A DNA stretch of 5,421 nucleotides from JAKASV01 sp964595035 (GTDB taxonomy: Bacteria; Babelota; Babeliae; Babelales; Vermiphilaceae): contig CAZQNW010000055.1 in the NCBI GenBank assembly GCA_964595035.1, positions 1 through 5,421 on the forward strand. The letters are read 5' to 3'. Made by a program: the position numbers and the translations under genes. The notes beneath the pieces were generated by a model that searched no databases, was not told the origin of the DNA, and saw only the letters and a program-made list of their open reading frames with translations. Each line of letters opens with the position of its first letter. Positions within the stretch are counted from its first letter, which is position 1. This document shows positions 1 through 5,335 of the stretch, piece after piece.

Positions 1-430
1 GTTTGCCTTCAAACGCAAACGGTGTTGTGACAATCGCAATCGTCAAAATATCTTCTTCTTTAAGAGCGTGGGCAATAACAGGTAACGCTCCGGAGCCTGT
101 TCCGCCGCCCATGCCGGCAGTAAGAAATACTATGTCAGCTGAACCTACAGAGGTCATGATTTTATCAAGATCTTCTTCTGCTGCATGTTTGCCAATATCA
201 GGATTAGCTCCCGCGCCAAGTCCTTTTGTTGCTTTGACACCAAGTTGAATAGTTTCATGGGCTCGTGATTGTTCGAGCGATTGTGAATCGGTATTCGCCG
301 CTATACAGTGAATATTATGGCAACCTGATTCGACTAAGCTGTTGATAGTGTTACCTCCGGCGCCACCAACACCAATAACTTTAATTGAGGGCATAACAGT
401 TGCTTGCTCCTCGCAGACAAAATCTATCAT
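1..430 (-). CDS. ftsZ: Cell division protein FtsZ, N-terminal part (runs off left edge)
   Basis: FtsZ is the tubulin-like GTPase that polymerises into the cytokinetic ring. The 143 visible residues begin MIDFVCEEQ and then show the N-terminal nucleotide-binding fold: GVGGAGGN at about 20-27, the NTD motif at 47-49, and the tubulin/FtsZ signature GGGTGSG at 108-114, followed by the PFAFEGK region at the window edge. About 240 more residues of a typical FtsZ would lie outside the window. The start at 428-430 is chosen because AAGGAGAG sits 4 nt upstream (435-442). An internal ATG (residue 13, at 392-394) lies closer to the conserved fold but has only a distant GAGGAG. The gene follows ftsA by 81 bp, the usual ftsA-ftsZ order, and all key residues expected in this part are present. 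Identity is essentially certain. Confidence 0.97.
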   Translation of the reverse strand, partial: MIDFVCEEQATVMPSIKVIGVGGAGGNTINSLVESGCHNIHCIAANTDSQSLEQSRAHETIQLGVKATKGLGAGANPDIGKHAAEEDLDKIMTSVGSADIVFLTAGMGGGTGSGALPVIAHALKEEDILTIAIVTTPFAFEGK

Positions 431-476
431 AGATCTCTCCTTTTAAATTAAAGATTCCCTGTCACCCATTGTTGTC

Positions 477-506
477 ATCATACTGATTGTCTGTCAGGCA
501 AATCAA
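477..506 (-). promoter_or_regulatory. Candidate ftsZ-proximal promoter in the ftsA-ftsZ gap
   Basis: On the minus strand TTGATT (501-506) and TATGAT (477-482) are separated by 18 nt and lie about 47 nt upstream of the ftsZ start. This resembles a sigma-70-type promoter and could give ftsZ its own transcription in addition to read-through from ftsA. An extra ftsZ-proximal promoter is common in other bacteria. The match is by eye in AT-rich DNA and could be chance. Confidence 0.3.
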
Positions 507-511
507 TACAT

Positions 512-1744
512 TCAAAAGAAATCAGAAACCCATGACTTCATAGAAGAAAGCATACGCTTTACAAAAGGTTCGTGTGATGAATCTGCACGTGACGTTCCTT
601 TGGTGAGCGCAGACAATAAAAGACCGTATCCTGTAGCATAGATAGGACTTTTGAGCGTTACAGGCATATCAAAACTGATTTTCGGCATTCCAACGCGCAC
701 CGGCATATGAAACATATTGTGCGCTAACGTATCAAGGCCACGTAACAAAGCACCGCCTCCTGTAAGTACAATACCGGCTGCCATAGAGGGTGCGATATCA
801 AAAGTATCCATATCATGTTTAATAAATTCCAATAATTCCTGCGCACGCGCGTTAAGAATAGAGACGACATATTCTTGCTGTATCTTTTGCCGTTCAGGAC
901 CCTGAATAGAGGCCACGTCAATCATGATATCTTTTTCTATACATGAAAGATCTGCCGCGCCATACTCACGTTTTATACGCTCGGCATCATCTAATGGTGT
1001 ACGCACCCCAATAGCAATATCACGTGTAAATTGCGTGCCTGCTATCGGTACAACTTTGGTATGTCTAATGGTCCCATGTTGATAGACGGCAAAATCTGAT
1101 GTACCACCACCAATATCCAGTATTCCAACTCCAAGCTCCTGCTCATCAGGTGTTAAAACTGCGGCAGCAGACGCGATAGGTTCCAATATGACATCGCGCA
1201 CATCAACACCGGCCTGCTCACAACAACTGACAAGATCCGCAACCAAGGCTGTCGCACCCGTTATAATATGCGTCATAACTTCAAGGCGCACACCATGCAT
1301 ACCGATAGGATCGTTAACACGTTCCTGATTATCAACAACAAAATATTGCGGCAACACATGAAGAATATGTTGCCCTTCCGGAATTGGTATTGCTTGTGCT
1401 GCAGATATAACATTGCTTATATCTTGCGCACGTACAATACCGCGCTTAATGGGAACGGCTCCTTGGCTATTGATAGAATGAATATGACTGCCGGAAATAC
1501 CGATATAAGCTGACGTTATACTCATTCCCGACATAAGTTCAGCTTCTTTGACAGCAGATTTAATCGACTTAACCGTTTGTCCAATATTGACGACAACACC
1601 TTTTTTTAGACCTTCGGATGGAGCTTTGCCTATCCCTACAATGGTCATTTGATCGTCGCACAATTTTTGTGCTACAAGTACACAGATTTTTGTTGTTCCC
1701 ACATCTATCGCGACGATCATGCGATCAGAAAAAACATGCGCCAC
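512..1744 (-). CDS. ftsA: Cell division protein FtsA (actin-like membrane tether for FtsZ)
   Basis: FtsA is an actin/Hsp70-fold ATPase on the inner face of the cytoplasmic membrane that anchors FtsZ filaments and recruits later division proteins. The 410 residues match the usual length. Visible motifs are phosphate-1 IDVGTTK at 13-19, the FtsA-specific 1C subdomain around 85-162, phosphate-2 LDIGGGTSDF at 209-218, and the adenosine motif GIVLTGGGALLRG at 324-336. The last ~18 residues (FVKRMLSSMKSWVSDFF) form a plausible amphipathic helix, as in the membrane-targeting tail of FtsA, joined by a Ser/Thr-rich linker around 381-392. The start is a GTG at 1742-1744, preceded by AAGGAGG at 9 nt. 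The alternative ATG at residue 9 has no ribosome-binding site. The gene starts 4 nt after the ftsQ-like stop and is followed by ftsZ. It looks intact with no missing motifs. Confidence 0.97.
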   Translation of the reverse strand: MAHVFSDRMIVAIDVGTTKICVLVAQKLCDDQMTIVGIGKAPSEGLKKGVVVNIGQTVKSIKSAVKEAELMSGMSITSAYIGISGSHIHSINSQGAVPIKRGIVRAQDISNVISAAQAIPIPEGQHILHVLPQYFVVDNQERVNDPIGMHGVRLEVMTHIITGATALVADLVSCCEQAGVDVRDVILEPIASAAAVLTPDEQELGVGILDIGGGTSDFAVYQHGTIRHTKVVPIAGTQFTRDIAIGVRTPLDDAERIKREYGAADLSCIEKDIMIDVASIQGPERQKIQQEYVVSILNARAQELLEFIKHDMDTFDIAPSMAAGIVLTGGGALLRGLDTLAHNMFHMPVRVGMPKISFDMPVTLKSPIYATGYGLLLSALTKGTSRADSSHEPFVKRMLSSMKSWVSDFF

Positions 1745-1748
1745 GGGT

Positions 1749-2489
1749 TTACTCCTCCTTTAAATTTTTACTCAAAATTATATGTTTTTCGAATCTAAGA
1801 TCTGCTGTGTAACGCGCCGCGGATTTGCCACTAAAAGCTTTGCGGCTTTCAAGTAATTCCCGCACATACGTACCACACTTTTCCAAAAGAGTCATATCGC
1901 ATCCGGATCGTGTAACTAATGTTAAATTCGGCTGTTTTGCGTCAAGCAACATAATAGTATTATGCGCAGTTATATGCACATGATACAAAGCATATATATC
2001 TTGAGGCAGTTGAGAGAGCATAGTATATAACTCTTGAGCTTTATAACCATTTAAAGCCTGATCATCAACCGTTATGTGCGGAAGATTATCGCAAATCTCT
2101 TTTTTATAGGCATGTGCCGGGCACAAGATTGCTTGCCCATGTGCAATGGCAATAAGATTCGTGCTGTTAATATCGTAGCATGGATCATATGCCGTACAGA
2201 TAATTTTCATTGTTGCCGGAGGTACAATCCTAGTTTGTAGCGACCTAATAAAAGGAAACTGTTGTTGCATAGTTACATCAAACCGGCTCATAACATACAA
2301 TAACGATTTATCAGTATGTTCAACAAATAGACGTATTTGTTTTTTGGTTTCAGAAGATAGCCGTGTGTCAAACATACATACATATTTTTCAGGAACAGAT
2401 AAACGTTTTTCAGCTTCACGTATAGCCAAGCACAAAAAAGCCAGTATCAACGTACTGACCACAAAAATATGCCCGCGAGCTATCTTCAT
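1749..2489 (-). CDS. ftsQ: FtsQ/DivIB-like cell division protein (divergent)
   Basis: FtsQ/DivIB proteins are bitopic division proteins that bind FtsL/FtsB on the outer side of the membrane. This 246-residue protein has the right architecture. A short basic N-terminus (MKIARGH) is followed by one membrane segment at about 8-23 and then a long extracytoplasmic part. Residues ~35-105 look like a POTRA-type domain, with PFIRSLQTRIVPPATMKI resembling the FtsQ stretch where a late-assembled strand is followed by an E/A-x-P-type motif (here AYDPCYDI). Near the C-terminus YTADLRFEKHIIL (227-239) resembles the FtsQ 'vDLRy.n.i.v' strand. General similarity is low, so the assignment leans on topology, this strand and position directly before ftsA. 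Six cysteines in the predicted extracytoplasmic part (38, 98, 104, 123, 133, 197 and also 205) are unusual for FtsQ. The start ATG is preceded by a GGGG run 7 nt upstream. Confidence 0.75.
   Translation of the reverse strand: MKIARGHIFVVSTLILAFLCLAIREAEKRLSVPEKYVCMFDTRLSSETKKQIRLFVEHTDKSLLYVMSRFDVTMQQQFPFIRSLQTRIVPPATMKIICTAYDPCYDINSTNLIAIAHGQAILCPAHAYKKEICDNLPHITVDDQALNGYKAQELYTMLSQLPQDIYALYHVHITAHNTIMLLDAKQPNLTLVTRSGCDMTLLEKCGTYVRELLESRKAFSGKSAARYTADLRFEKHIILSKNLKEE
1752..1760 (-). promoter_or_regulatory. ftsA ribosome-binding site made of the last ftsQ codons
   Basis: AAGGAGGAG here is both the Shine-Dalgarno sequence for the GTG start of ftsA and the last three sense codons (Lys-Glu-Glu) of the ftsQ-like gene. 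The ftsQ stop and the ftsA start are only 4 nt apart. This decides the GTG as the ftsA start and implies translational coupling of the two genes. Confidence 0.85.
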
Positions 2490-2548
2490 CGCGCATCCCC
2501 TTTTCCCCTTTTTTATCGAGCGCTACATTGTTGATTTCCCTGTACTAA

Positions 2549-2578
2549 TTTTTACACATATGCATAGGGCACGGTCAA
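2549..2578 (-). promoter_or_regulatory. Candidate promoter for the ftsQAZ cluster
   Basis: On the minus strand TTGACC (2573-2578) and TAAAAA (2549-2554) are 18 nt apart. They lie about 60 nt upstream of the ftsQ-like start and downstream of the terminator that closes the preceding gene. The -35 match is good and the -10 match is weak. Because the terminator at 2631-2670 isolates the cluster, a promoter in this short gap is expected. Confidence 0.4.
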
Positions 2579-2630
2579 TAATTTTGCAAAAAGAATAACA
2601 AAATCTATATGATACGGAAATAAACGAACA

Positions 2631-2670
2631 AAAAAAGCTGCTGATATATCTCTACATCAGCAGCTTTTTT
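2631..2670 (-). terminator. Strong intrinsic terminator after cysteine-rich gene 1
   Basis: A perfect 15-bp inverted repeat (2631-2645 with 2656-2670) has a 10-nt loop. The stem core is AGCTGCTGAT, flanked by A6 on one side and T6 on the other. On the minus strand the hairpin begins 19 nt after the stop of cysteine-rich gene 1 and ends in a run of T. Because the flanks are symmetric it could also act on plus-strand transcripts. It separates the cysteine-rich gene from the fts cluster. Confidence 0.9.
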
Positions 2671-2688
2671 GTTTATAGACCTACAGTC

Positions 2689-3075
2689 TTATCTGCAGCA
2701 CCTTGGACGTGGGCAACATCTTGGACGTGGGCAACATTTTGGTTCACATTTTTTGGTTGGGCAGCAAAGACTTTCACCACAACCGCATGGACGTGTACCA
2801 TTTTCGTCGGTTATTGTGCAACAACGACGAGTATGTGGAGCTATTCTATAAAGATCCGTTGTTTTTTGGATCTTCTCTACCTTAAAGCAATGCGCTGGAG
2901 ATTTTTCCTCTACGCTGCATTGTGACGATACCTTTTCAAGCATTGGAGCCGGCATAACGAGACATTCACAGCCTTCTGTTGCTGCCGGTTCATTAACAAC
3001 AACTTCAGCTTCCGCACGGGCAGCAAAACATGGAATTAATAACAACCCGGCAATTAATAAAGTTTGGAATTTCAT
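2689..3075 (-). CDS. Cysteine-rich exported protein 1 (family not recognised)
   Basis: 128 residues. The N-terminus is a signal peptide: MKFQ, then a hydrophobic core to about residue 15, with a likely signal peptidase I site after ARA at 19-21. The mature part holds 17 cysteines in about 107 residues. Residues 36-99 form a core shared with the paralogue at 3779-4264 (58 of 64 residues identical), including CSVEEK, KTTDLY, RRCCTITDENGTRPCGC. Residues 100-128 form a basic Cys/Pro/Arg tail ending in two exact CCPRPR units and CCR. The start is supported by AAGGAT 5 nt upstream. The gene has its own terminator just downstream and a promoter-like box shared with the paralogue about 190 bp upstream. 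The function is unknown. By composition it could be a disulfide-linked envelope protein (compare the small cysteine-rich proteins of Chlamydia, with no sequence match claimed) or a metal binder. The CDS call is firm because a paralogue is conserved at protein level. Confidence 0.9.
   Translation of the reverse strand: MKFQTLLIAGLLLIPCFAARAEAEVVVNEPAATEGCECLVMPAPMLEKVSSQCSVEEKSPAHCFKVEKIQKTTDLYRIAPHTRRCCTITDENGTRPCGCGESLCCPTKKCEPKCCPRPRCCPRPRCCR
2702..2737. repeat. Two exact 18-bp tandem repeats in the tail of cysteine-rich gene 1
   Basis: The unit CTTGGACGTGGGCAACAT occurs at 2702-2719 and again without a gap at 2720-2737. A degenerate relative (TTTGGTTCACAT) follows from 2738. Each unit adds six residues of the CCPRPR type without changing frame, so unit gain or loss would only change tail length. 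Confidence 0.9.
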
Positions 3076-3110
3076 AATACATCCTTTTTTATAAAAACTA
3101 ACACACTACT

Positions 3111-3221
3111 TCAACCAAGATCACTATGGTAGACCTTGAACACCAATCGCCAGATTCTCCTATCTGCATAAATCTTTGTAATTTCATGCAATATCACTTG
3201 AGAATCTTTTATGTTAATCAC
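3111..3221 (-). CDS. Candidate 36-aa ORF in the leader of cysteine-rich gene 1
   Basis: A GTG-started ORF encodes 36 residues beginning MINIKDSQVILHEITKIY and ending VYHSDLG, basic overall and without a membrane segment. It is preceded by a strong GGGAGG (about 3232-3237) roughly 10 nt upstream, the best Shine-Dalgarno match in this intergenic stretch. It ends 35 nt before the start of cysteine-rich gene 1, so it could be a leader peptide or an independent small protein. An overlapping GTG-TGA start-stop sits one register away (3218-3223), and the leader of the paralogue also has a G-rich run followed by ATG-TGA, but no ORF of this length. No homologue is recognised. It may be a chance ORF or a gene remnant. 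Confidence 0.3.
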   Translation of the reverse strand: MINIKDSQVILHEITKIYADRRIWRLVFKVYHSDLG

Positions 3222-3260
3222 ACTATACGCGCCTCCCTTCTTTTTTTCTATTTGTAAATA

Positions 3261-3288
3261 TTAATAGATTTATCCTGATTTAATAATA
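3261..3288 (-). promoter_or_regulatory. Promoter-like box upstream of cysteine-rich gene 1 (copy 1)
   Basis: The plus-strand 19-mer TTATCCTGATTTAATAATA (3270-3288) recurs exactly at 4384-4402, upstream of the paralogous gene. On the minus strand it is followed after 3 nt by TATTAA (3261-3266), a -10-like hexamer, where the second copy has TATAAT after 2 nt. The shared box plus -10-like element suggests the same promoter, or an activator site, for both genes. The transcript would have a leader of about 180 nt. The surrounding DNA is otherwise diverged, which is why an exact 19-mer stands out. Confidence 0.55.
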
Positions 3289-3321
3289 CTATATTTTTTA
3301 TTACATTTTCAATGTTTTAAT

Positions 3322-3352
3322 GCTTTTTTAATATAAATTATATCAAAAAAGC
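3322..3352. repeat. AT-rich imperfect palindrome in the intergenic region
   Basis: GCTTTTTT (3322-3329) pairs with AAAAAAGC (3345-3352). After one mismatch (3330/3344) six more A/T pairs follow, leaving almost no loop. It could be a weak hairpin or a protein-binding palindrome 30 bp upstream of promoter-like box copy 1. The stem is nearly all A/T, so chance is possible. Confidence 0.35.
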
Positions 3353-3512
3353 CTTTATTATAGATGTTTTTCTGTTTATTACAAACTGTAACTTCGTGAA
3401 CTTTTTAGTTAAAATTATCACTGCCAAATACCCCAATCTCCATAAACGATTTAGGCTACGCTTCAATCTTATTGCAGGAATGTATAACCAGGAATTATAG
3501 TTGCATGTGATT

Positions 3513-3668
3513 TTAATAGTTCTTCCAAATATCCTTGCCGTTATTAAAATACCTGATCAGCGCTGCTAATACCGAACATATAAAAATAAGAAATAATAGG
3601 GTAGTTAGTGATATCTTTGCTATAGATATTTCTTTGACAGAGTAGAAACATGTATTGTTTTGTTGCAT
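3513..3668 (-). CDS. Candidate 51-aa single-pass membrane protein
   Basis: An ATG-started ORF of 51 codons lies alone between the two cysteine-rich genes, on the same strand. It reads MQQNNTCFYSVKEISIAK, then one strongly hydrophobic stretch (about residues 18-38: ISLTTLLFLIFICSVLAALI), then a polar basic tail RYFNNGKDIWKNY. This has the layout of a small bitopic membrane protein. The ribosome-binding site is weak (GGAC about 9 nt upstream). The reading frame stays open upstream through the terminator, so a TTG five codons earlier is an alternative start. It begins about 40 nt after the terminator of cysteine-rich gene 2 and has no clear promoter. No family is recognised. The hydrophobic run in otherwise AT-rich DNA could be a coincidence. 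Confidence 0.4.
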   Translation of the reverse strand: MQQNNTCFYSVKEISIAKISLTTLLFLIFICSVLAALIRYFNNGKDIWKNY

Positions 3669-3710
3669 ACTAAGCGTCCGCAAAAACGAACTTAAAACAT
3701 TTGAGTAGAT

Positions 3711-3749
3711 AAAAATTGAGCCATAGATGTACGATACATCTATGGCTCA
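3711..3749 (-). terminator. Intrinsic terminator after cysteine-rich gene 2
   Basis: TGAGCCATAGATGTA (3717-3731) and TACATCTATGGCTCA (3735-3749) form a perfect 15-bp stem closed by a 3-nt CGA loop. On the minus strand the stem is followed by A and then T5 (3711-3715). It lies 29 nt after the stop of cysteine-rich gene 2, so the gene is a single transcription unit. Confidence 0.88.
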
Positions 3750-3778
3750 TAGTTATTGCCTTACTACGTGTTCAGTAT

Positions 3779-4264
3779 TTACTTGGCCTCATCGACTTCA
3801 GCTTTTACTTCGCTGCGCTTTTCACAACGTGGTCTGCGGCATTTTCTTTCACGTCTTACCGGGCAGCACTTCTTTTCGCAGCGTGGTTTGCAGCATTTTG
3901 GTTCACATGGACGGCATGCAGGGCGAGGACATCTTGGTTTACATGGAGAACATTTTACCTTTTCGCAACCACATGGACGCGTACCATTTTCATCGGTTAT
4001 TGTACAACAACGACGGCTATGAGGAGCTATTTTATAAAGATCCGTTGTCTTTTGGACCTTCTCTACTTTAAAACAATGTGCAGGTAATTTTTCTTCTACA
4101 CTGCATTGTGACGATACTTTTTCAAGCATTGGACAAGGCATTGGAAGACATTCACACACACATTCATTTCCATCATCCGCTACAACTGGGGTCCCTTGTT
4201 TTGCCATGAGACAGAATGAAGCTCCTAACATTAAACTACTTAACGCGAGTACTTGAAATTTCAT
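3779..4264 (-). CDS. Cysteine-rich exported protein 2 (paralogue of protein 1)
   Basis: 161 residues. A signal peptide (MKFQ, hydrophobic to about residue 20, cleavage probably near LMA/KQG) is followed by an acidic linker and a Cys cluster CVCECLPMPC (35-44). The core at 37-100 matches protein 1 at 58 of 64 positions; differences are conservative apart from V/P, A/C and S/L. The tail (101-147) has 12 cysteines in CxxC, CC and CxPRC patterns mixed with Lys, Arg, Pro and Glu, and the protein ends in an acidic/Lys stretch SEVKAEVDEAK absent from protein 1. The mature part has 22 cysteines. The Shine-Dalgarno AAGGAT lies 5 nt before the start, exactly as in protein 1. It is flanked by its own terminator and a second copy of the shared promoter-like box. 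Cys18 does not sit in a convincing lipobox (ASFC). Function is unknown; envelope cross-linking or metal binding are possibilities from composition only. Confidence 0.92.
   Translation of the reverse strand: MKFQVLALSSLMLGASFCLMAKQGTPVVADDGNECVCECLPMPCPMLEKVSSQCSVEEKLPAHCFKVEKVQKTTDLYKIAPHSRRCCTITDENGTRPCGCEKVKCSPCKPRCPRPACRPCEPKCCKPRCEKKCCPVRRERKCRRPRCEKRSEVKAEVDEAK
3818..3947. repeat. Degenerate 18-nt-period repeats in the tail of cysteine-rich gene 2
   Basis: A 28-bp segment at 3818-3845 recurs at 3872-3899 with 4 differences, 54 nt apart (KCRRPRCEK and KCCKPRCEK). An 18-bp segment at 3894-3911 recurs at 3930-3947 with 2 differences, 36 nt apart. Both spacings are multiples of 18 nt, the unit length seen exactly in gene 1, so the tails appear to be built from the same kind of six-residue step. 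Confidence 0.65.
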
Positions 4265-4375
4265 AGTACATCCTTTTTTTTATAGAAATTTAAACAAATA
4301 CACAATTCTCAAAACAGTTATTCTTTCACATTCCCCACCCCCTTTTCTTTAAGGTTTATCATTAAAATTATTTCA

Positions 4376-4402
4376 ATTATAACTTATCCTGATTTAATAA
4401 TA
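4376..4402 (-). promoter_or_regulatory. Promoter-like box upstream of cysteine-rich gene 2 (copy 2)
   Basis: This is the second exact copy of TTATCCTGATTTAATAATA (4384-4402), about 120 bp upstream of the gene. On the minus strand it is followed after 2 nt by a perfect TATAAT (4376-4381). The leader between it and the start codon (4265-4375) is AT-rich except for a G-rich run (minus strand GGGGGTGGGGA, about 4332-4342) followed directly by ATG-TGA. No gene is seen between 4265 and 4513, and no clear terminator for the rlmB-like gene. Confidence 0.6.
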
Positions 4403-4513
4403 TAAAAAATTTTTTCTGTTGTGCAATATTATTATTTAAAAAATAAAAAAACTCTTTATTTAAGGTACAAATATAGAAATGGTCCTTTTAAAATATTTTT
4501 ACTGAATATAAAT

Positions 4514-5257
4514 TTAGCGCGCGAACATGCCTACACGATGCGCAACAAGAAAGAGTGTAATACCTGCCGCAACAGATGCGTTGTACGAAATATCTTTAGT
4601 CTTTTGTGGCAGTGTTATATGAATACCCGCGTTGCTTATCTCTTTGGAAATACCAAATCCTTCACTACCGATAACAATACACAGAGGTGCTTTATAATCA
4701 CATGTTGTCGCATCAATGCCATCAAAGAATGTCATATATAAGGTATAACCAGCTTTTTTCAACTCCTGCACTGCTGCTTGCGGAGATGGAGCAATATAAA
4801 TATCCATATGTTCAGCTAAACCTGCCGAAGACTTTAATACAGTTGCCGTAATTGGAGCCGCTTGTTTTTGGCAAATAATAACGCCATCAAATCCCGTGCA
4901 ATACGCAGATCTTAAAATAGCTCCAAGGTTATGCACATCTTGGATACCGTCAAGCATAATCAGCAATGGTTGTTTTTGCGCGTCAAAAAATTTCTTACGC
5001 ACCATAAAAGGTTGAGCATAGGCAACAATCCCCTGATGGTCAGTTGTCCCTGCTAACTTATGCAACACTTCCCTGGAAACATATTGAATGGGAATGACAG
5101 GCCTTTGGGGCAATAAACGTGTAATCGATGACCATGATTTTGGTTCAGGTTTAGTTGTGTATATCGTAATAAGTTTTCTTTTTTTTGCTTTCAGAAGTTC
5201 TATAATGGGATGGATACCAAAAATTAGTTCACCTTGAGATAATGATTTTTTAGCCAT
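4514..5257 (-). CDS. rlmB: TrmH/SpoU-family 23S rRNA 2'-O-ribose methyltransferase (RlmB-like)
   Basis: SPOUT enzymes of this group transfer methyl from S-adenosylmethionine to a ribose 2'-OH; RlmB acts on G2251 of 23S rRNA. The 247 residues match the family length. Residues ~10-85 form the L30e-like RNA-binding domain (GIHPIIELL at 14-22, ending in TTDHQGIVAYAQPF). The catalytic domain shows SPOUT motif 1 (LDGIQDVHNLGAILRSA, 102-118, with Asn110 and Arg116), motif 2 (CIVIGSEGFGIS, 193-204, with Glu199) and motif 3 (SYNASVAAGITLF, 224-236, with Asn226). Motif 3 is usually S-L-N-V-S-V-A; here it reads S-Y-N-A-S-V-A, which keeps the polar residues. The HQG motif and N-terminal domain favour RlmB over TrmH or TrmL, but the exact target nucleotide is inferred. 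The start ATG has AGAGG 5 nt upstream. The gene appears to be transcribed on its own. Confidence 0.9.
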   Translation of the reverse strand: MAKKSLSQGELIFGIHPIIELLKAKKRKLITIYTTKPEPKSWSSITRLLPQRPVIPIQYVSREVLHKLAGTTDHQGIVAYAQPFMVRKKFFDAQKQPLLIMLDGIQDVHNLGAILRSAYCTGFDGVIICQKQAAPITATVLKSSAGLAEHMDIYIAPSPQAAVQELKKAGYTLYMTFFDGIDATTCDYKAPLCIVIGSEGFGISKEISNAGIHITLPQKTKDISYNASVAAGITLFLVAHRVGMFAR

Positions 5258-5306
5258 AGAAACCTCTGAATGTAACGGATATTATCAACATGCATTTGTA
5301 TATGTA

Positions 5307-5335
5307 AGTATAGTATACCAATATAGATACTTTAA
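5307..5335 (-). promoter_or_regulatory. Candidate promoter of the rlmB-like gene
   Basis: On the minus strand TTAAAG (5330-5335) and TATACT (5307-5312) are spaced by exactly 17 nt, about 50 nt upstream of the start codon. The -10 is good and the -35 partial. The -10 overlaps a small GTATA-G-TATAC palindrome (5308-5318). The rest of the upstream region to 5421 shows no gene. Confidence 0.45.

Noticed and set aside
2702..2737. CRISPR-like or regulatory direct repeat
   Set aside because: The units are adjacent without spacers and lie inside a coding tail in frame, so they are protein-coding tandem repeats.
3716..4087. Three overlapping plus-strand ORFs (88-123 codons) opposite cysteine-rich gene 2, one rich in Phe/Trp/Ala/Thr
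   Set aside because: They are antisense shadows. The Cys/Arg/Lys/Pro codons of the real gene leave the opposite frames free of stops, the same shadows appear opposite gene 1, and none has a ribosome-binding site.
4199..4213. Possible lipoprotein signal at Cys18 of cysteine-rich protein 2
   Set aside because: The residues before Cys18 are A-S-F, with Phe at -1, which does not fit a lipobox; the paralogue has a clear ARA signal peptidase I site instead.
4430..4513. Terminator for the rlmB-like gene in the A/T runs downstream of its stop
   Set aside because: Only A/T stems with mismatches can be drawn; there is no G/C core as in the two clear terminators.
4421..4741. A 106-codon plus-strand ORF at the 3' end of the rlmB-like gene
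   Set aside because: Most of it is antisense to the conserved SPOUT motifs 2 and 3, and its composition is not protein-like.
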